In this document: piece by piece, positions 33,937 to 43,830 of the stretch
Layout of the letters: each line of letters starts with the position of its first letter
Numbering within the stretch: the stretch's first letter is position 1
Assembly: GCA_015056905.1 (NCBI GenBank)
Contig: SVFI01000009.1
Location: forward strand, 43,839-107,838
DNA: 64,000 nt
Direction of reading: 5' to 3'
Origin: Lachnospiraceae bacterium
GTDB lineage: Bacteria; Bacillota; Clostridia; Lachnospirales; Lachnospiraceae
Made by a program: the position numbers and the translations under genes
The notes under the pieces: model-generated
Told to the model about the DNA's origin: nothing
The model's database searches: none
What the model saw: the letters and a program-made list of their open reading frames with translations, nothing else

Positions 33937-35361
33937 TTAGCAACCACTTTTTCGCTCAAAATAATAAAATGTCTCGTCGTGGGAAGCCATTTTAAAATCA
34001 TTTCCCAAGATCATATATCTTGATGATTCATTTTGCAGATGGCAACGCGCCCAAACCTTCAAACCCAATGTTCGCTCCGCAAACTCAGCAAGCGCACCAA
34101 AAGCCGCTTTACCATAACCTTTTCCTTGGTATTCCGGTCGCAGCCGACATCCAAGCTCTGCTGTATCTCCATCGGTGAAATTCCAAAGAATCCCCTCTCC
34201 TATCATCTCCCCATCTTCGGTCAATCGGATGGCAAAATTAACGGAATCCCCAACACGCATGTCATACTGCACAGAATCGTAAAAAGTGTTCTCGTCCACA
34301 GGACCGCTGATACTTATATCGTCACGGTAATCATATCCCCAAAAGCGATTGTTATCAACATCCGTATTAAGCGCCAAATAAACTTCTTTATCACTTTCCC
34401 GTAGTTCCGTAAGAACAATGTCTCCTGTAAAAATCACGGGTACTTTATCCAGCTTTGCCGCCGGGGAGTTGATATGGACAAGATATTTTCTTACCATATC
34501 CACCGGATGATACTGCTGTTTGGAGCTTCGTAATCCCGGATCTCCTGAATCATCTTCCCGGTTGACAAATTTCAGCGGATGACCGAGATACTCTGCAACC
34601 AGCTGCACAAAACCCGTATACATGGTTGGATAAGCTCCGGTATACTTCCTCAATGCTTTTTCAACATGAATCAACAAAGTATCTCCGACTATCTCTCCAA
34701 TGCTGAACGCTGCAATTTTATCTCCGACCATAAGACAGGCTGCCGGAAACTCAAACATTGTGTAAGCGTCAAGCAACTTTTTGGTCTGCGCAAGCTCAAG
34801 TCTCTCAAGTTTATTTCCTCCGGAATGCTCCGCCTCATACTCCGCGAGCATAGCTTCAAGCATAGAATGATCCTCGGGTCTTAAAAAGCGGATGACCGGC
34901 TCTCCGTAGAGCCGCTTAAACTTGTTGATATGATTGCGCTGGCCGCTGAACTTCCTCCCTTTAAATGTCATAGCGTCCTCAAAAGAATAGATATAATCGC
35001 TCCAGCGGATGTCATACCCACACATCACCGGTTGTAAGTTTTTATTCCCGCGGATAGCATCAAGTTGTTCCTCGTCAACCGCAAAAAAGCGCAGCTGTAA
35101 ATGCTTATCACAAGCATATGTCTGTAGCTCGTTAATCATTCCGGCAGAATTTTTACCAACCGGCCAACTAAATGCAGCTTGTCCGCCAATATCTTGCTTT
35201 ATAACAAAGGTCTCATCCCAAAAACAAAAACCAACATCCTCACTATTACGCCACATAAATATCGACCCCGCCGAAAGATCGCTGCAGCGCGGAGCACTCT
35301 TTTTAATATATGGCAGCGCTCTTTGGAGCACCGTGGCAGAAAACGGTTCAAAATTTAACAT
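33937..35361 (-). CDS. DUF2156 (LPG-synthase-like) protein fused to a GNAT acetyltransferase
   Basis: A 474-residue fusion. Residues ~1-290 are a DUF2156 domain, the acyl-transferase-type fold found at the C-terminus of lysyl-phosphatidylglycerol synthases (SGQRNHINKFKRLYG, KFVNREDDSGDPGLRSSK). Residues ~310-470 are a GNAT domain with VNFAIRLTEDGEMIGEGILW and the acetyl-CoA loop RPEYQGKGYGKAAF. No transmembrane flippase region is present. Two GNAT-related folds in one chain suggest sequential or paired acyl transfer, substrate unknown. The start is the ATG that gives the usual MLNF opening of DUF2156 proteins; longer in-frame starts exist. Confidence 0.8.
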   Translation of the reverse strand: MLNFEPFSATVLQRALPYIKKSAPRCSDLSAGSIFMWRNSEDVGFCFWDETFVIKQDIGGQAAFSWPVGKNSAGMINELQTYACDKHLQLRFFAVDEEQLDAIRGNKNLQPVMCGYDIRWSDYIYSFEDAMTFKGRKFSGQRNHINKFKRLYGEPVIRFLRPEDHSMLEAMLAEYEAEHSGGNKLERLELAQTKKLLDAYTMFEFPAACLMVGDKIAAFSIGEIVGDTLLIHVEKALRKYTGAYPTMYTGFVQLVAEYLGHPLKFVNREDDSGDPGLRSSKQQYHPVDMVRKYLVHINSPAAKLDKVPVIFTGDIVLTELRESDKEVYLALNTDVDNNRFWGYDYRDDISISGPVDENTFYDSVQYDMRVGDSVNFAIRLTEDGEMIGEGILWNFTDGDTAELGCRLRPEYQGKGYGKAAFGALAEFAERTLGLKVWARCHLQNESSRYMILGNDFKMASHDETFYYFERKSGC

Positions 35362-35529
35362 AGTGAAATGATATCTCCCTTTCGCATTTCTGTTACGATA
35401 CATACGATACATCTGTCTGATTTTATAACAAGCGAATATTAGCACGTATGATTTTCGGAGTCAATAAAAAAACATTTGTCCGGCTCAAAAAACGGCCACT
35501 GCTAACCTTTGCATTGACCGCTTTCATTA

Positions 35530-38500
35530 CTAATTTTTCTTAAACTTCGCTTTTTTATTCACACCACGCTTAGTCAGCATAGACTTATAAGTCTTGAATT
35601 TCTTCTTAGGCACTTTCACCGTCATGCTCTTAGGTGTCTTTGTAAATGCCTTGCTTCCAATCTTCTTTGCGGTCAGTTTTGTTGACTTGATAGTAAGGTT
35701 TTTGAGCTTAGTACATTTATAGAAAGCCTTAGAACCAATCTTGGCAACACTCTTTCCGATGGTTACAGATTCCAATTTCTTGCAACTATAGAATGCAGAC
35801 TTACCAATGGTCTTCACCTTCGACGGAATCGAAATTTTCGTAAGTGCTATACACTTATAAAAAACCTTATCACCGATGGTAACTACGTTCTTACCGATGG
35901 TTACACTCTTCAATTTGAGACAACCGTAGAATGCATTCTTTTCAATCGTCTTTACTCCCGACCCCATCTTCACGGTCGTAAGCTTCTTAAAATTCTTAAA
36001 GGCATTTGCCGGTATTTTTTTGACACCGTTTCCGATTACCAGCGTCTTTATGTTGGTACATCCCTTAAATGTCTTAGCACTAAAGCCTGTTACATTATCT
36101 CCAATGGTTACCGAGGTAAGGTTCTTATTGCCTGCAAATGCAGTATCTGAAATGTCCGTCACTTTATAGGTTATACCACGGACAACTACGGTTTTCGGAA
36201 TGGTTACTTTCGTTTGCTTCTTATCTGCCGGTGCCATGTAAGTTGCTGTACCATCATCACGGACAAATACCTGTGAACTTCCTACTGTAGCCTTGGCACT
36301 CGCCTTGTTCTGAATGGTCACGGTTCCTTCCGGCACTTTTCCGTTCAAATCATAGGCTGCATATTCAGAAGCCACTACTGTCCACTTAAATGTATTGGTT
36401 GCAGACGGATCCGCATTGTATGCCAAGCCGTTGCCGTTAGCCAAAGTCCACTTCACCTTCATATCCTTCGGATTTGGCTGCGTCGTTCCTTCCAAAGTCA
36501 CTTTGGCAGTTGCACCAAGTTCTGCAGAAGAAAGCACATTCTCCGCTGTGTAGTAGTTTGCAAACTGTGCCGGAACCGTTGGAGCATCTACTTTCGTTAT
36601 TTTTCGGGCAGATGTCTTATATTCTCCACAATCAATGGTAAGGGTACCGTTTTCATTTAATGTAATTTTCCCGGACTCAACGGATGTTCCGTTCAATCTG
36701 ACCCCTGTGCTGTCTGTAAATGCATACCCCGGCTCAGCAGTCAGTGTCATAAATACCTGATAGGTTGTATTTAACTCAGCATTGCCGATTACGTCTATAC
36801 CATTTTTCTTCCATGCAAGGCCTGCTGCAGCTGCCACACCTTTAGACGATACTGTCAATTTCGTTGCAAAAGGCTGCTCAGCTACCGGTACAGTAATACT
36901 TGGCAGTGCAACCGTATCGATGGAAGTCTTAACCTCAATTTCAACCGGTTCACTTGCAAAGTCTGTGTTATTTCCTCCATTTACATGCTCCGCCAAAAGA
37001 TAGATATGATAATCTGTTCCGCAAGTTCCTGACAAGCCACTTGGAAGTGCAAAAGTTCCTGTTCCGGCGGAAGTCATAACCCCGGCTTCCTTTGTCACAC
37101 CCTGTAATGCTCCGTAGTACAGAATCTGTGCGCCCTCACTTCCGTATGTCTTATCCGTAATCATAACAGAAATCTGATTTACTTTCTCACTGTCTGAAGC
37201 CGCACTATCCGCATAAGTATATGGCACAGTTATCGTTCCGTCACCTGCCTTGGTTGCGCTTCTGCCCGGCGTCAATGCCACGGATTTTCCGCTGTCTTTT
37301 AATGTAAGTTTCCAGTCAGTATTTGTAGTAGTACCTATCTTTGTACTCCCACTTGTCAGCGCAGCAGTTTTGCTTACTGTCCCTGCTGATGTAAAGAGAA
37401 CCGATGACAGGTTCAGATTCAAAGCCGGACTCACACCGACAGTTTCGTTGTTAAGAAACGCAGAATTGATACATCCGGTATCACCCATGATACCGAATTT
37501 ACTAAAGCTATTCTTGTCAGCAGACCGTAGAAACCAAGCCTTAGCATCAGCGCCGCTTGTCTTCATTCGGTTTTCATTATCATAATTACTATCGCTTGTC
37601 ATGGTATATCCGTACGCACCATTGCTGACATCTTCGACATCCAAGAGGAAGATTTTTTCTCCGGTTAATGCTATGAAATTTTTGAACGCCCCCTGTATAC
37701 CCGATGGCACATTGACTCCCGTTTCGCTATCTGAAGTCAATGCATGTTGTCCGATGGTACTTGCAGCAATGGCATTTTTTTCTACAGCGGTAAACACACC
37801 TTCTTTATTTAAAAAGTCTGCCCCATTGAGACTGTTGTAAATCTGACTGTTTTTCCACGTATTATTAGATGAAGTATCAAAGGATCCTGTATACAGAATG
37901 CTGTCACAATCCAGCAACATAGTCTGCGTCATTTTGTCAGCGCTATAATCTGTAGTGCACGGATTCAACACACGATACTTAACAGGGCTTCCGCTATATT
38001 TACCAAAATACACGTGACAGCCCTTCCACTCATCTCTCGGATGATTTGGGGCAGCAGGTTCGACAATACCCTGTGTGCCGAGATTCATTGTCTTTACTGT
38101 CGGCGCTTCCCAAAGGCGAAGTTCAACAGGCGTACTGGCGTAATCATTTTCCCTGTCTCCATTTACATCCTCTGCAAGAAGGTATATGTAATAATCACTT
38201 CCTGCTGTTTTTCCAGATAAAGCACTCGGGAGTGTGTAGGTTACACTGCTACCGTTTACACTAAAATTCTGATAATCCAATATGTTTGCTTTATTGGTAT
38301 TGCCTGCCGTGTATTTCTTATCTAAAACCAGCACGGAAACCTGCGTGGCATTCGCCTTATTACTTCCGCCCAGCGTATATGGAATTGTAATGGTATTGCC
38401 GCTTTTGGTAACACCTTTTGCAGCAATGGTCATTTTGCTGTCTATCAGTGTCAATTTGTATGAAGTCCCGCCATTGCTGTTAGTTTCCGAGACAACAGAG

Positions 38501-39375
38501 GAAAATAACACGGAATCCAGATCCACATTGAATGCAGGACTCACGCCGGGTGGAGTCGCATAATTAGCGCTATACCGTCCGATGTCATTATACATATCGC
38601 TATCCTTAGTGGCATATACACTCCCAACATCGACATTTTCCCGGGCAGAACGAAGCCAGTATGAGCTCTCAAGATTAGAGCGGTCTTTCTTAGCGCGGAC
38701 ACCGGTACCTCTCAAAACCCTATAAACATCATCATAATATCCCATCGTATAGCCATAGGCCTCATTGCAGACATCTTCCACATCCAACAAGAAGACCTTA
38801 TCCTCCGTCAATGCTACATAATTTTCATATGTCTCCTGCATTTCTTCTGTCACAGCCACTCCTGTTGTACCGTCCGTAGTCAGCGGATGACTTCCTATTG
38901 TACTTTCTGCAATAGCATCCCTTTCCGCATCAGTAAACACACCGGCTTTTTCTAAGAAGTCAGACCCGTTGAGACTGCTATTTATATCACTGACAGACCA
39001 ATCATTTATATTTTTGCCATCCGCATTGGATTTGCCATCCTCGTCAAACTGGGTATTATACAAGACACGATTACAATCAAGCAGCATCGTCTGTGTCTTG
39101 CCATCTGCACTGTAGTCTGTCGTACATGCATCTAACACACGGTATTTTACCAACATACCCTCATATATACCAAAATACACATAGTCCCCCGTCCATACCG
39201 TACTGTTTTTGGTCGGTACGCTCGGGTCCTTTATCATACTTGTGCCAAGTCCGGCAATTATTTTTACGGTTTCCGCCTTTACCTGCTTGGCCGGAACCAT
39301 TAACCCTGACAGAACAAGCGCCATACATAATATGTAACTTAATATCCGTTTTCCCAATTTCCTTCCCGTGTTCAT
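35530..39375 (-). CDS. Large secreted protein with two DUF6273-like repeats and BspA-type LRRs
   Basis: A 1281-residue protein with a signal peptide (ILSYILCMALVLSGL). Two copies of a DUF6273-like domain (~45-295 and ~450-660) share VYFG.Y, KYRVL..CTTDYSAD, TQTMLLDC and a closing GVSPA block. Between and after them are Ig-like segments. The last ~235 residues are BspA-type leucine-rich repeats (LTSVTIGDNVTGFSAKTFKG, LKSVTIGKNVVTIGDKVFYK) ending in a lysine-rich tail. No cell-wall anchor motif is visible, so charge or repeat binding may hold it at the surface. It is probably an adhesin or substrate-binding surface protein. GGAG lies nine bases before the start. It is monocistronic. Confidence 0.88.
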   Translation of the reverse strand: MNTGRKLGKRILSYILCMALVLSGLMVPAKQVKAETVKIIAGLGTSMIKDPSVPTKNSTVWTGDYVYFGIYEGMLVKYRVLDACTTDYSADGKTQTMLLDCNRVLYNTQFDEDGKSNADGKNINDWSVSDINSSLNGSDFLEKAGVFTDAERDAIAESTIGSHPLTTDGTTGVAVTEEMQETYENYVALTEDKVFLLDVEDVCNEAYGYTMGYYDDVYRVLRGTGVRAKKDRSNLESSYWLRSARENVDVGSVYATKDSDMYNDIGRYSANYATPPGVSPAFNVDLDSVLFSSVVSETNSNGGTSYKLTLIDSKMTIAAKGVTKSGNTITIPYTLGGSNKANATQVSVLVLDKKYTAGNTNKANILDYQNFSVNGSSVTYTLPSALSGKTAGSDYYIYLLAEDVNGDRENDYASTPVELRLWEAPTVKTMNLGTQGIVEPAAPNHPRDEWKGCHVYFGKYSGSPVKYRVLNPCTTDYSADKMTQTMLLDCDSILYTGSFDTSSNNTWKNSQIYNSLNGADFLNKEGVFTAVEKNAIAASTIGQHALTSDSETGVNVPSGIQGAFKNFIALTGEKIFLLDVEDVSNGAYGYTMTSDSNYDNENRMKTSGADAKAWFLRSADKNSFSKFGIMGDTGCINSAFLNNETVGVSPALNLNLSSVLFTSAGTVSKTAALTSGSTKIGTTTNTDWKLTLKDSGKSVALTPGRSATKAGDGTITVPYTYADSAASDSEKVNQISVMITDKTYGSEGAQILYYGALQGVTKEAGVMTSAGTGTFALPSGLSGTCGTDYHIYLLAEHVNGGNNTDFASEPVEIEVKTSIDTVALPSITVPVAEQPFATKLTVSSKGVAAAAGLAWKKNGIDVIGNAELNTTYQVFMTLTAEPGYAFTDSTGVRLNGTSVESGKITLNENGTLTIDCGEYKTSARKITKVDAPTVPAQFANYYTAENVLSSAELGATAKVTLEGTTQPNPKDMKVKWTLANGNGLAYNADPSATNTFKWTVVASEYAAYDLNGKVPEGTVTIQNKASAKATVGSSQVFVRDDGTATYMAPADKKQTKVTIPKTVVVRGITYKVTDISDTAFAGNKNLTSVTIGDNVTGFSAKTFKGCTNIKTLVIGNGVKKIPANAFKNFKKLTTVKMGSGVKTIEKNAFYGCLKLKSVTIGKNVVTIGDKVFYKCIALTKISIPSKVKTIGKSAFYSCKKLESVTIGKSVAKIGSKAFYKCTKLKNLTIKSTKLTAKKIGSKAFTKTPKSMTVKVPKKKFKTYKSMLTKRGVNKKAKFKKN

Positions 39376-39727
39376 TTTTCTATTCTCCTTTTCTTTAAAG
39401 CACATACCATAAAACATATACTGGTTTTCATTGTTGGCACTATACCCGATAATAATGTGCGCCACTACCGCATCATTTCTTTGACCTGATACTATCGATC
39501 ACGAATAAAATAATCGCTCCATAGAAACTGATACTTGCGATTGGCATGGTAATTGAAAATATACGCCACAATGTCCCATCACTGCCCACAATTTTTCACA
39601 TGCATATTTCCTATTTTTTAAATTGTATCTATCATACTACTACCACTTGCAGCTTGCAATCTCCCCACATGATATTTTTTAAAGATTCACTTCCATCCGG
39701 AATCGCAAAATTTCACACAGCTCCGAC
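39376..39727. other. Intergenic region
   Basis: An A/T-rich stretch between the start of the secreted repeat protein and the end of the gene at 39728. It probably holds the promoter of the former. No hairpin, repeat or small gene could be supported. Confidence 0.5.
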
Positions 39728-40537
39728 TTAACATCTATCGACTTTCCCCAACCACCTCCTAATTATATCCTGTATGACTTTCCGGTTAATTGGATTCTTC
39801 ATTGTCTCAAAGGTTAAAACAAGATTTTCTCCGAGAAATATTCCATTTTGCTCATACAGCGCAATCTTTTCTATTGCCTTTTCTGCATACTCCGGCTCGT
39901 CCATCATTCCCATGTGCTCCCAATATATCTCTTTTCGTTCCGCCACACGTAATACCGTAAAATCAGGATAAACCGTGCCCCATCCTTTCAAGTACAGAGG
40001 GCATTCATAGCGATAAGGAATTCCTTCTTTATGTAATGAATCGGCAATAATTACTTCCGATTTCGAGCGCACCCGTTCGCCCTTTTCCGTATATAGTTTC
40101 GGCGCGTTGACGTCAAATGTTTTTCCCCGGTACTCAAAATTCTCCCAATTTTGTGTATACTCTTCTATCGGTTCCTCAATCGGCTTAACCATTTGCTGTC
40201 TTCCCGGATGCAAATTCTCATAGATTTGCTCAGCCACCACCGGCGGAAGGGTTGAAAGATATTTTTCTATTGCTTTTAACTCCTTCTCTGTGCTTCGCAG
40301 TACCTTCTCATCATAATCTTTTTGCGCCAGCTTACGGGCTAATTTCCAGTCTTTTTCCTTAATATACACACCGTTAAAATCCTTTGGATCCTTCCTATGA
40401 TAGTACTGTGTTTTTTCTCCATGTCTGCAAATACGCAAATATCCTTCAGGTACAGATTTAAGAGCCTTTGTTTTGTCTTTTTTCATTTGTAATAACTTGC
40501 TCTTTCGTTCTTGCAACAAATTTTTGATTTCTTGCAT
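39728..40537 (-). CDS. Putative PD-(D/E)XK-type nuclease-like protein
   Basis: A 269-residue soluble protein. The N-terminal half is a long lysine-rich helix region (SKLLQMKKDKTKALKSV). The C-terminal half has the order RSKSEVIIAD, then YPDFTVL, then IYWEHMG, which matches the E...D...E-x-H/K spacing of PD-(D/E)XK nucleases with an unusual His in the last motif. Related proteins occur singly in many Lachnospiraceae. A nucleic-acid role is likely; the substrate is unknown. AAGGAGG precedes the start. Two direct repeats of GATTCTTGGCAT lie upstream (40572-40620). Confidence 0.7.
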   Translation of the reverse strand: MQEIKNLLQERKSKLLQMKKDKTKALKSVPEGYLRICRHGEKTQYYHRKDPKDFNGVYIKEKDWKLARKLAQKDYDEKVLRSTEKELKAIEKYLSTLPPVVAEQIYENLHPGRQQMVKPIEEPIEEYTQNWENFEYRGKTFDVNAPKLYTEKGERVRSKSEVIIADSLHKEGIPYRYECPLYLKGWGTVYPDFTVLRVAERKEIYWEHMGMMDEPEYAEKAIEKIALYEQNGIFLGENLVLTFETMKNPINRKVIQDIIRRWLGKVDRC

Positions 40538-40571
40538 ATTGGGACCTCCTTGTAATTAAATTAGTTTTTGG

Positions 40572-40620
40572 GATTCTTGGCATTTTGATATGTTTTTCTG
40601 GTCTTTTAGATTCTTGGCAT
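40572..40620 (+). repeat. Two 12-base direct repeats upstream of the nuclease-like gene
   Basis: GATTCTTGGCAT occurs at 40572-40583 and 40609-40620, 37 bases apart, 35-80 bases before the start at 40537. They could be operator sites. The remainder of the 470-base gap up to 40958 is A/T rich with no supported gene. Confidence 0.5.
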
Positions 40621-40957
40621 ATAGCTAACTACTTTTCTCTCCTTATATATGCCGAAATTTCCTCCTGAAAAATCAAGGCAACCGATAGCGCGACAAATAT
40701 ATGTGCTCATATATGCTCAAATTGGAGGCTTTTCGTTTAATATGAAATTCTTGCGGGATTATAGTAGGGATGTTTTGAGAATTTTAAGAAGTTTCGACAG
40801 ATAGTAACGCTTATATATAAATTTCTCGATGTCAGAGCATTGTTTTTTATAGAATTGACAACGTATAGGGAAAATAATTTGAATAGATATATATGCCACC
40901 AGCGATTCAAGAGATTTCGCACGGACAGCTAGAAATGAACCTTTGACTAAATATAGA

Positions 40958-40988
40958 TGCCGATGCAGGAAAAATTCCCGCATCGGCA
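40958..40988 (-). terminator. Hairpin terminator after guaA
   Basis: TGCCGATGC (40958-40966) pairs perfectly with GCATCGGCA (40980-40988), with GG/CC pairing inside. On the minus strand it follows the guaA stop at 41008. The T tract behind it is weak (TCTATATTT). Confidence 0.7.
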
Positions 40989-41007
40989 AAAGATATACAA
41001 TAAAATT

Positions 41008-42300
41008 TTACTCGAACTCAATCGTCGCAACCGGCTTTTTCGTCAGCTCATAGCAAACTCTGTTTACGCTCGGAACTTCTGCGGTGATGCGGTCAACTAC
41101 TTTCTCGAGGAAATCGTAGTCGAGGCGCTCAATGGTTGCTGTCATAGCGTCGATGGTGTTAACTGCACGGATGACTACCATGTAACCCATGCTTCTTGCA
41201 TTGTCGCGGACACCAACGGCTTTGAAATCAGGCACGACTGTGAAGTACTGCCATACCTTCTTATCAAGACCTGCTTTTGCAAATTCTTCGCGGAGAATTG
41301 CATCGGATTCACGGAGTGCTTCAAGACGGTCACGTGTGATTGCTCCGAGACAACGAACACCAAGACCCGGGCCCGGGAACGGCTGACGATATACCATCTC
41401 AGCAGGGAGACCAAGCTCAACTCCGCAGGCACGAACTTCATCTTTAAAGAGCTGTGCAAGTGGCTCAACGAGTTCGAACTGAAGGTCTTCCGGAAGACCG
41501 CCTACATTGTGATGTGATTTTACACATTTGGCTGTCTTTGTACCGGACTCAATGATGTCAGGATAAATCGTACCCTGTCCAAGGAAATCAATTCCTTCTA
41601 ATTTACGGGCTTCTTCTTCGAATACACGAATAAATTCGCCACCGATAATTTTACGTTTCTGCTCAGGGTCAGCTACATTTTCAAGTTTTCCGAGGAAACG
41701 GTCTGTAGCATCTACATATATAAGGTTAGCATTTAACTGGTTGCGGAATACGTCCACTACGTTTTCTGACTCATTTTTACGCATGAGACCATGATTTACA
41801 TGTACACATACGAGCTGCTGTCCGATTGCTTTTAAAAGTAAGGCAGCAACAACGGATGAGTCAACACCGCCGGATAATGCAAGGAGAACTTTCTTATCTC
41901 CTACCTGACGACGAACCAGTTCGACCTGATCTTCGATAAAGTTCTTCATATTCCAGTTAGCTTCTGCTTTACATTCGTCAAATACAAATGCCTTAATCAC
42001 GTCTTCTGCCGGAATGCTGTCGTACTGCTTATCGCATTTCGCTGTCGGATGGTCAATTGCCATAACCGGATAACCACATTCATAAATAGAAGGTGATACG
42101 TCCACAGCCTGTCCATCCACGACGCGGTTCTCACCGCCGTTTAAGATGATACCCTTCACATTCTGAAGTGCTGCAAGTTCTTCCGGTGTGATATCATGCG
42201 GATGAATCTCACTGTAAACACCCATGTCACGAATCTGACGAGCGATTACGGTATTTTCCGTACTTCCTAAATCGAGAATTACTATCATGTCCTGCTTCAT
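41008..42300 (-). CDS. guaA: GMP synthase with a reduced amidotransferase domain
   Basis: A 430-residue protein. The ATP-pyrophosphatase domain (LALSGGVDSSVVAAL near residue 140) and the C-terminal dimer domain (QPFPGPGLGVRCLGA, then ending KPVATIEFE) are complete and closely match GuaA, which aminates XMP to GMP. The N-terminal glutamine amidotransferase domain is cut to about 110 residues (usual ~190) and lacks the catalytic Cys (GxCxG nucleophile elbow) and the His/Glu partners. The enzyme may use free ammonia or a separate glutaminase. Standard GuaA is ~510-525 residues. GGAGGAG lies upstream. This reduced form appears to be a lineage trait rather than decay. Confidence 0.93.
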   Translation of the reverse strand: MKQDMIVILDLGSTENTVIARQIRDMGVYSEIHPHDITPEELAALQNVKGIILNGGENRVVDGQAVDVSPSIYECGYPVMAIDHPTAKCDKQYDSIPAEDVIKAFVFDECKAEANWNMKNFIEDQVELVRRQVGDKKVLLALSGGVDSSVVAALLLKAIGQQLVCVHVNHGLMRKNESENVVDVFRNQLNANLIYVDATDRFLGKLENVADPEQKRKIIGGEFIRVFEEEARKLEGIDFLGQGTIYPDIIESGTKTAKCVKSHHNVGGLPEDLQFELVEPLAQLFKDEVRACGVELGLPAEMVYRQPFPGPGLGVRCLGAITRDRLEALRESDAILREEFAKAGLDKKVWQYFTVVPDFKAVGVRDNARSMGYMVVIRAVNTIDAMTATIERLDYDFLEKVVDRITAEVPSVNRVCYELTKKPVATIEFE

Positions 42301-42507
42301 TTTTTCTCTCCTCCAAATTTAAAATTATGGAACTCTTATAAGGAACACACTGTATTATATTACAATTTTTTCATACAAAAAAGTATTTTTTTCATATTTT
42401 TATAAAAAATTTTTTCCAGCCTGAAAAAAAATATTTGCATATGACGTCATTTGTGCTAAAGTATTATTGTCAAAATGACACTACACCTAAATGAAGGAGA
42501 TCGTACG

Positions 42508-43191
42508 ATGAAAAAAATTTACGAAGGTAAGACAAAAGATGTATTCAGTCTTGAAAACGGCAACGTAATGCTGAAATTCAAAGATGATTGTACCGGTAAA
42601 GACGGTGTGTTTGATCCGGGCGAGAACAGCGTTGGCTTAACAATCGAAGGAATCGGAAGAGAAAACTTAAAGACATCTATCCACTACTTCGAATTATTAA
42701 AAGAAGCAGGCATCAAAACTCACTATGTAAGCGCTGATGTTGAAAATGCTACTATGGAAGTACTTCCTGCTACTGTATTCGGACACGGTCTTGAAGTTAT
42801 CTGCCGCTTAGTTGCAACAGGAAGCTTTATCCGCAGATACGGTGAATATATTGAAGACGGTACCGTTTTAGAAGGCGGTTACGTAGAATGTACATTTAAA
42901 AACGATGCTCTCGGTGATCCGCTTGTCACAGGCGAAGGCCTTGCAGCACTCGGTGTTATGTCTCCGGAAATGTTCCAGAGCATGAAAGAGCAGACATTAA
43001 AAATCACAAAGATTGTTGCTGATGACCTTAAATCCATTGGTCTTGATCTTTGGGATATCAAATTTGAGTTCGGTTACAACAACGACGAAGTTATCTTAAT
43101 CGATGAAATCGCTTCAGGTAACATGCGTGTTTACAAAGACGGTAAAATTGTTGACCCTGTTGAACTTACAAAACTTATCTTAAACAGATAG
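42508..43191 (+). CDS. purC: SAICAR synthetase
   Basis: A 227-residue enzyme of purine synthesis that joins aspartate to CAIR with ATP. It begins [12 protein letters not shown], the PurC N-terminal strand, with the [26 protein letters not shown] and [11 protein letters not shown] motifs present. Length is normal for bacterial PurC. The ATG behind AAGGAGATCG is used rather than one 11 codons upstream. The other purine genes are not in the window; guaA lies upstream in the opposite direction. Confidence 0.96.
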   Translation: MKKIYEGKTKDVFSLENGNVMLKFKDDCTGKDGVFDPGENSVGLTIEGIGRENLKTSIHYFELLKEAGIKTHYVSADVENATMEVLPATVFGHGLEVICRLVATGSFIRRYGEYIEDGTVLEGGYVECTFKNDALGDPLVTGEGLAALGVMSPEMFQSMKEQTLKITKIVADDLKSIGLDLWDIKFEFGYNNDEVILIDEIASGNMRVYKDGKIVDPVELTKLILNR

Positions 43192-43208
43192 TTTTAACTA
43201 ACTAATAA

Positions 43209-43264
43209 GGGAGCCGATGTTCCATGGAACGTATACCACGGAACATCAGCTCCCTCTTTTATTT
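43209..43264 (+). terminator. Shared terminator of purC and niaR
   Basis: GGGAGC (43209-43214) pairs with GCTCCC (43249-43254), with GATGTTCC/GGAACATC pairing inside, followed by TCTTTTATTTTA. It lies between the convergent ends of purC and the NiaR-like gene and may serve both strands. Confidence 0.85.
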
Positions 43265-43271
43265 TATGAAA

Positions 43272-43811
43272 TTATTTTTTGAAGTCCACCGGTTCGTAAT
43301 CCTGCAAAGGAGCAAGAAATCCGCGCTCCTTAAGAGCATCGTGGATATAATCCAATATTTCTTCGTTTTCCGCCGTAACCGTGTGATAATGGTAACCGGA
43401 AGTCACGTTTTTCAGAAGACTGGATTTACCCGAGGCAAGATTATCCATAAATCGTTTCACATCCAGGCGTGAGTGGATATTCATAGGTGCCTTGACGATA
43501 TTATAAATCTTGTGAGACACAAAAACATCTTCCACACGTCCTCCGCAATCCACGATTAATGACAATTCTTCTTCCACCTCTTCGTCGGTGTGAATCACTT
43601 TGAAAACACGGCTTGCTGCAAATGAATCAGATAGCAGATACCCATTATTCGTAGAGATAATTGCATATTCATTCGCGCGTAACAAAGCAATATCTTGTAC
43701 AATCACCTGGCGGCTGACACCAACCTGCCCGGCAAGCTGCGTCCCTGAGAGCGGAACATTGCTATGCCTTAACAAATCTATGATTTTGGTTCTTCGTTCC
43801 TCGCCGTTCAT
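43272..43811 (-). CDS. niaR: NiaR-type niacin-responsive repressor
   Basis: A 179-residue protein with an N-terminal winged helix-turn-helix (TKIIDLLRHSNVPLSGTQLA, VSRQVIVQDIALLRANEYAI) and a C-terminal 3H domain carrying its conserved histidines (VFVSHKIY, MNIHSRLDV, GYHYHTV). NiaR (YrxA) binds nicotinic acid and represses NAD synthesis and niacin uptake genes. It is the last gene of nadB-nadC-niaR, so it probably represses its own operon. Paired sites overlapping the divergent nadA/nadB promoters (46077-46110) are the likely operators. Confidence 0.93.
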   Translation of the reverse strand: MNGEERRTKIIDLLRHSNVPLSGTQLAGQVGVSRQVIVQDIALLRANEYAIISTNNGYLLSDSFAASRVFKVIHTDEEVEEELSLIVDCGGRVEDVFVSHKIYNIVKAPMNIHSRLDVKRFMDNLASGKSSLLKNVTSGYHYHTVTAENEEILDYIHDALKERGFLAPLQDYEPVDFKK

Positions 43812-43830
43812 GAGTTATTCCTTTCTTTTG

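Noticed and set aside
40737..40922. 61-codon frame in the guaA/nuclease gap
   Set aside because: A/T-rich, no ribosome site, no plausible fold.
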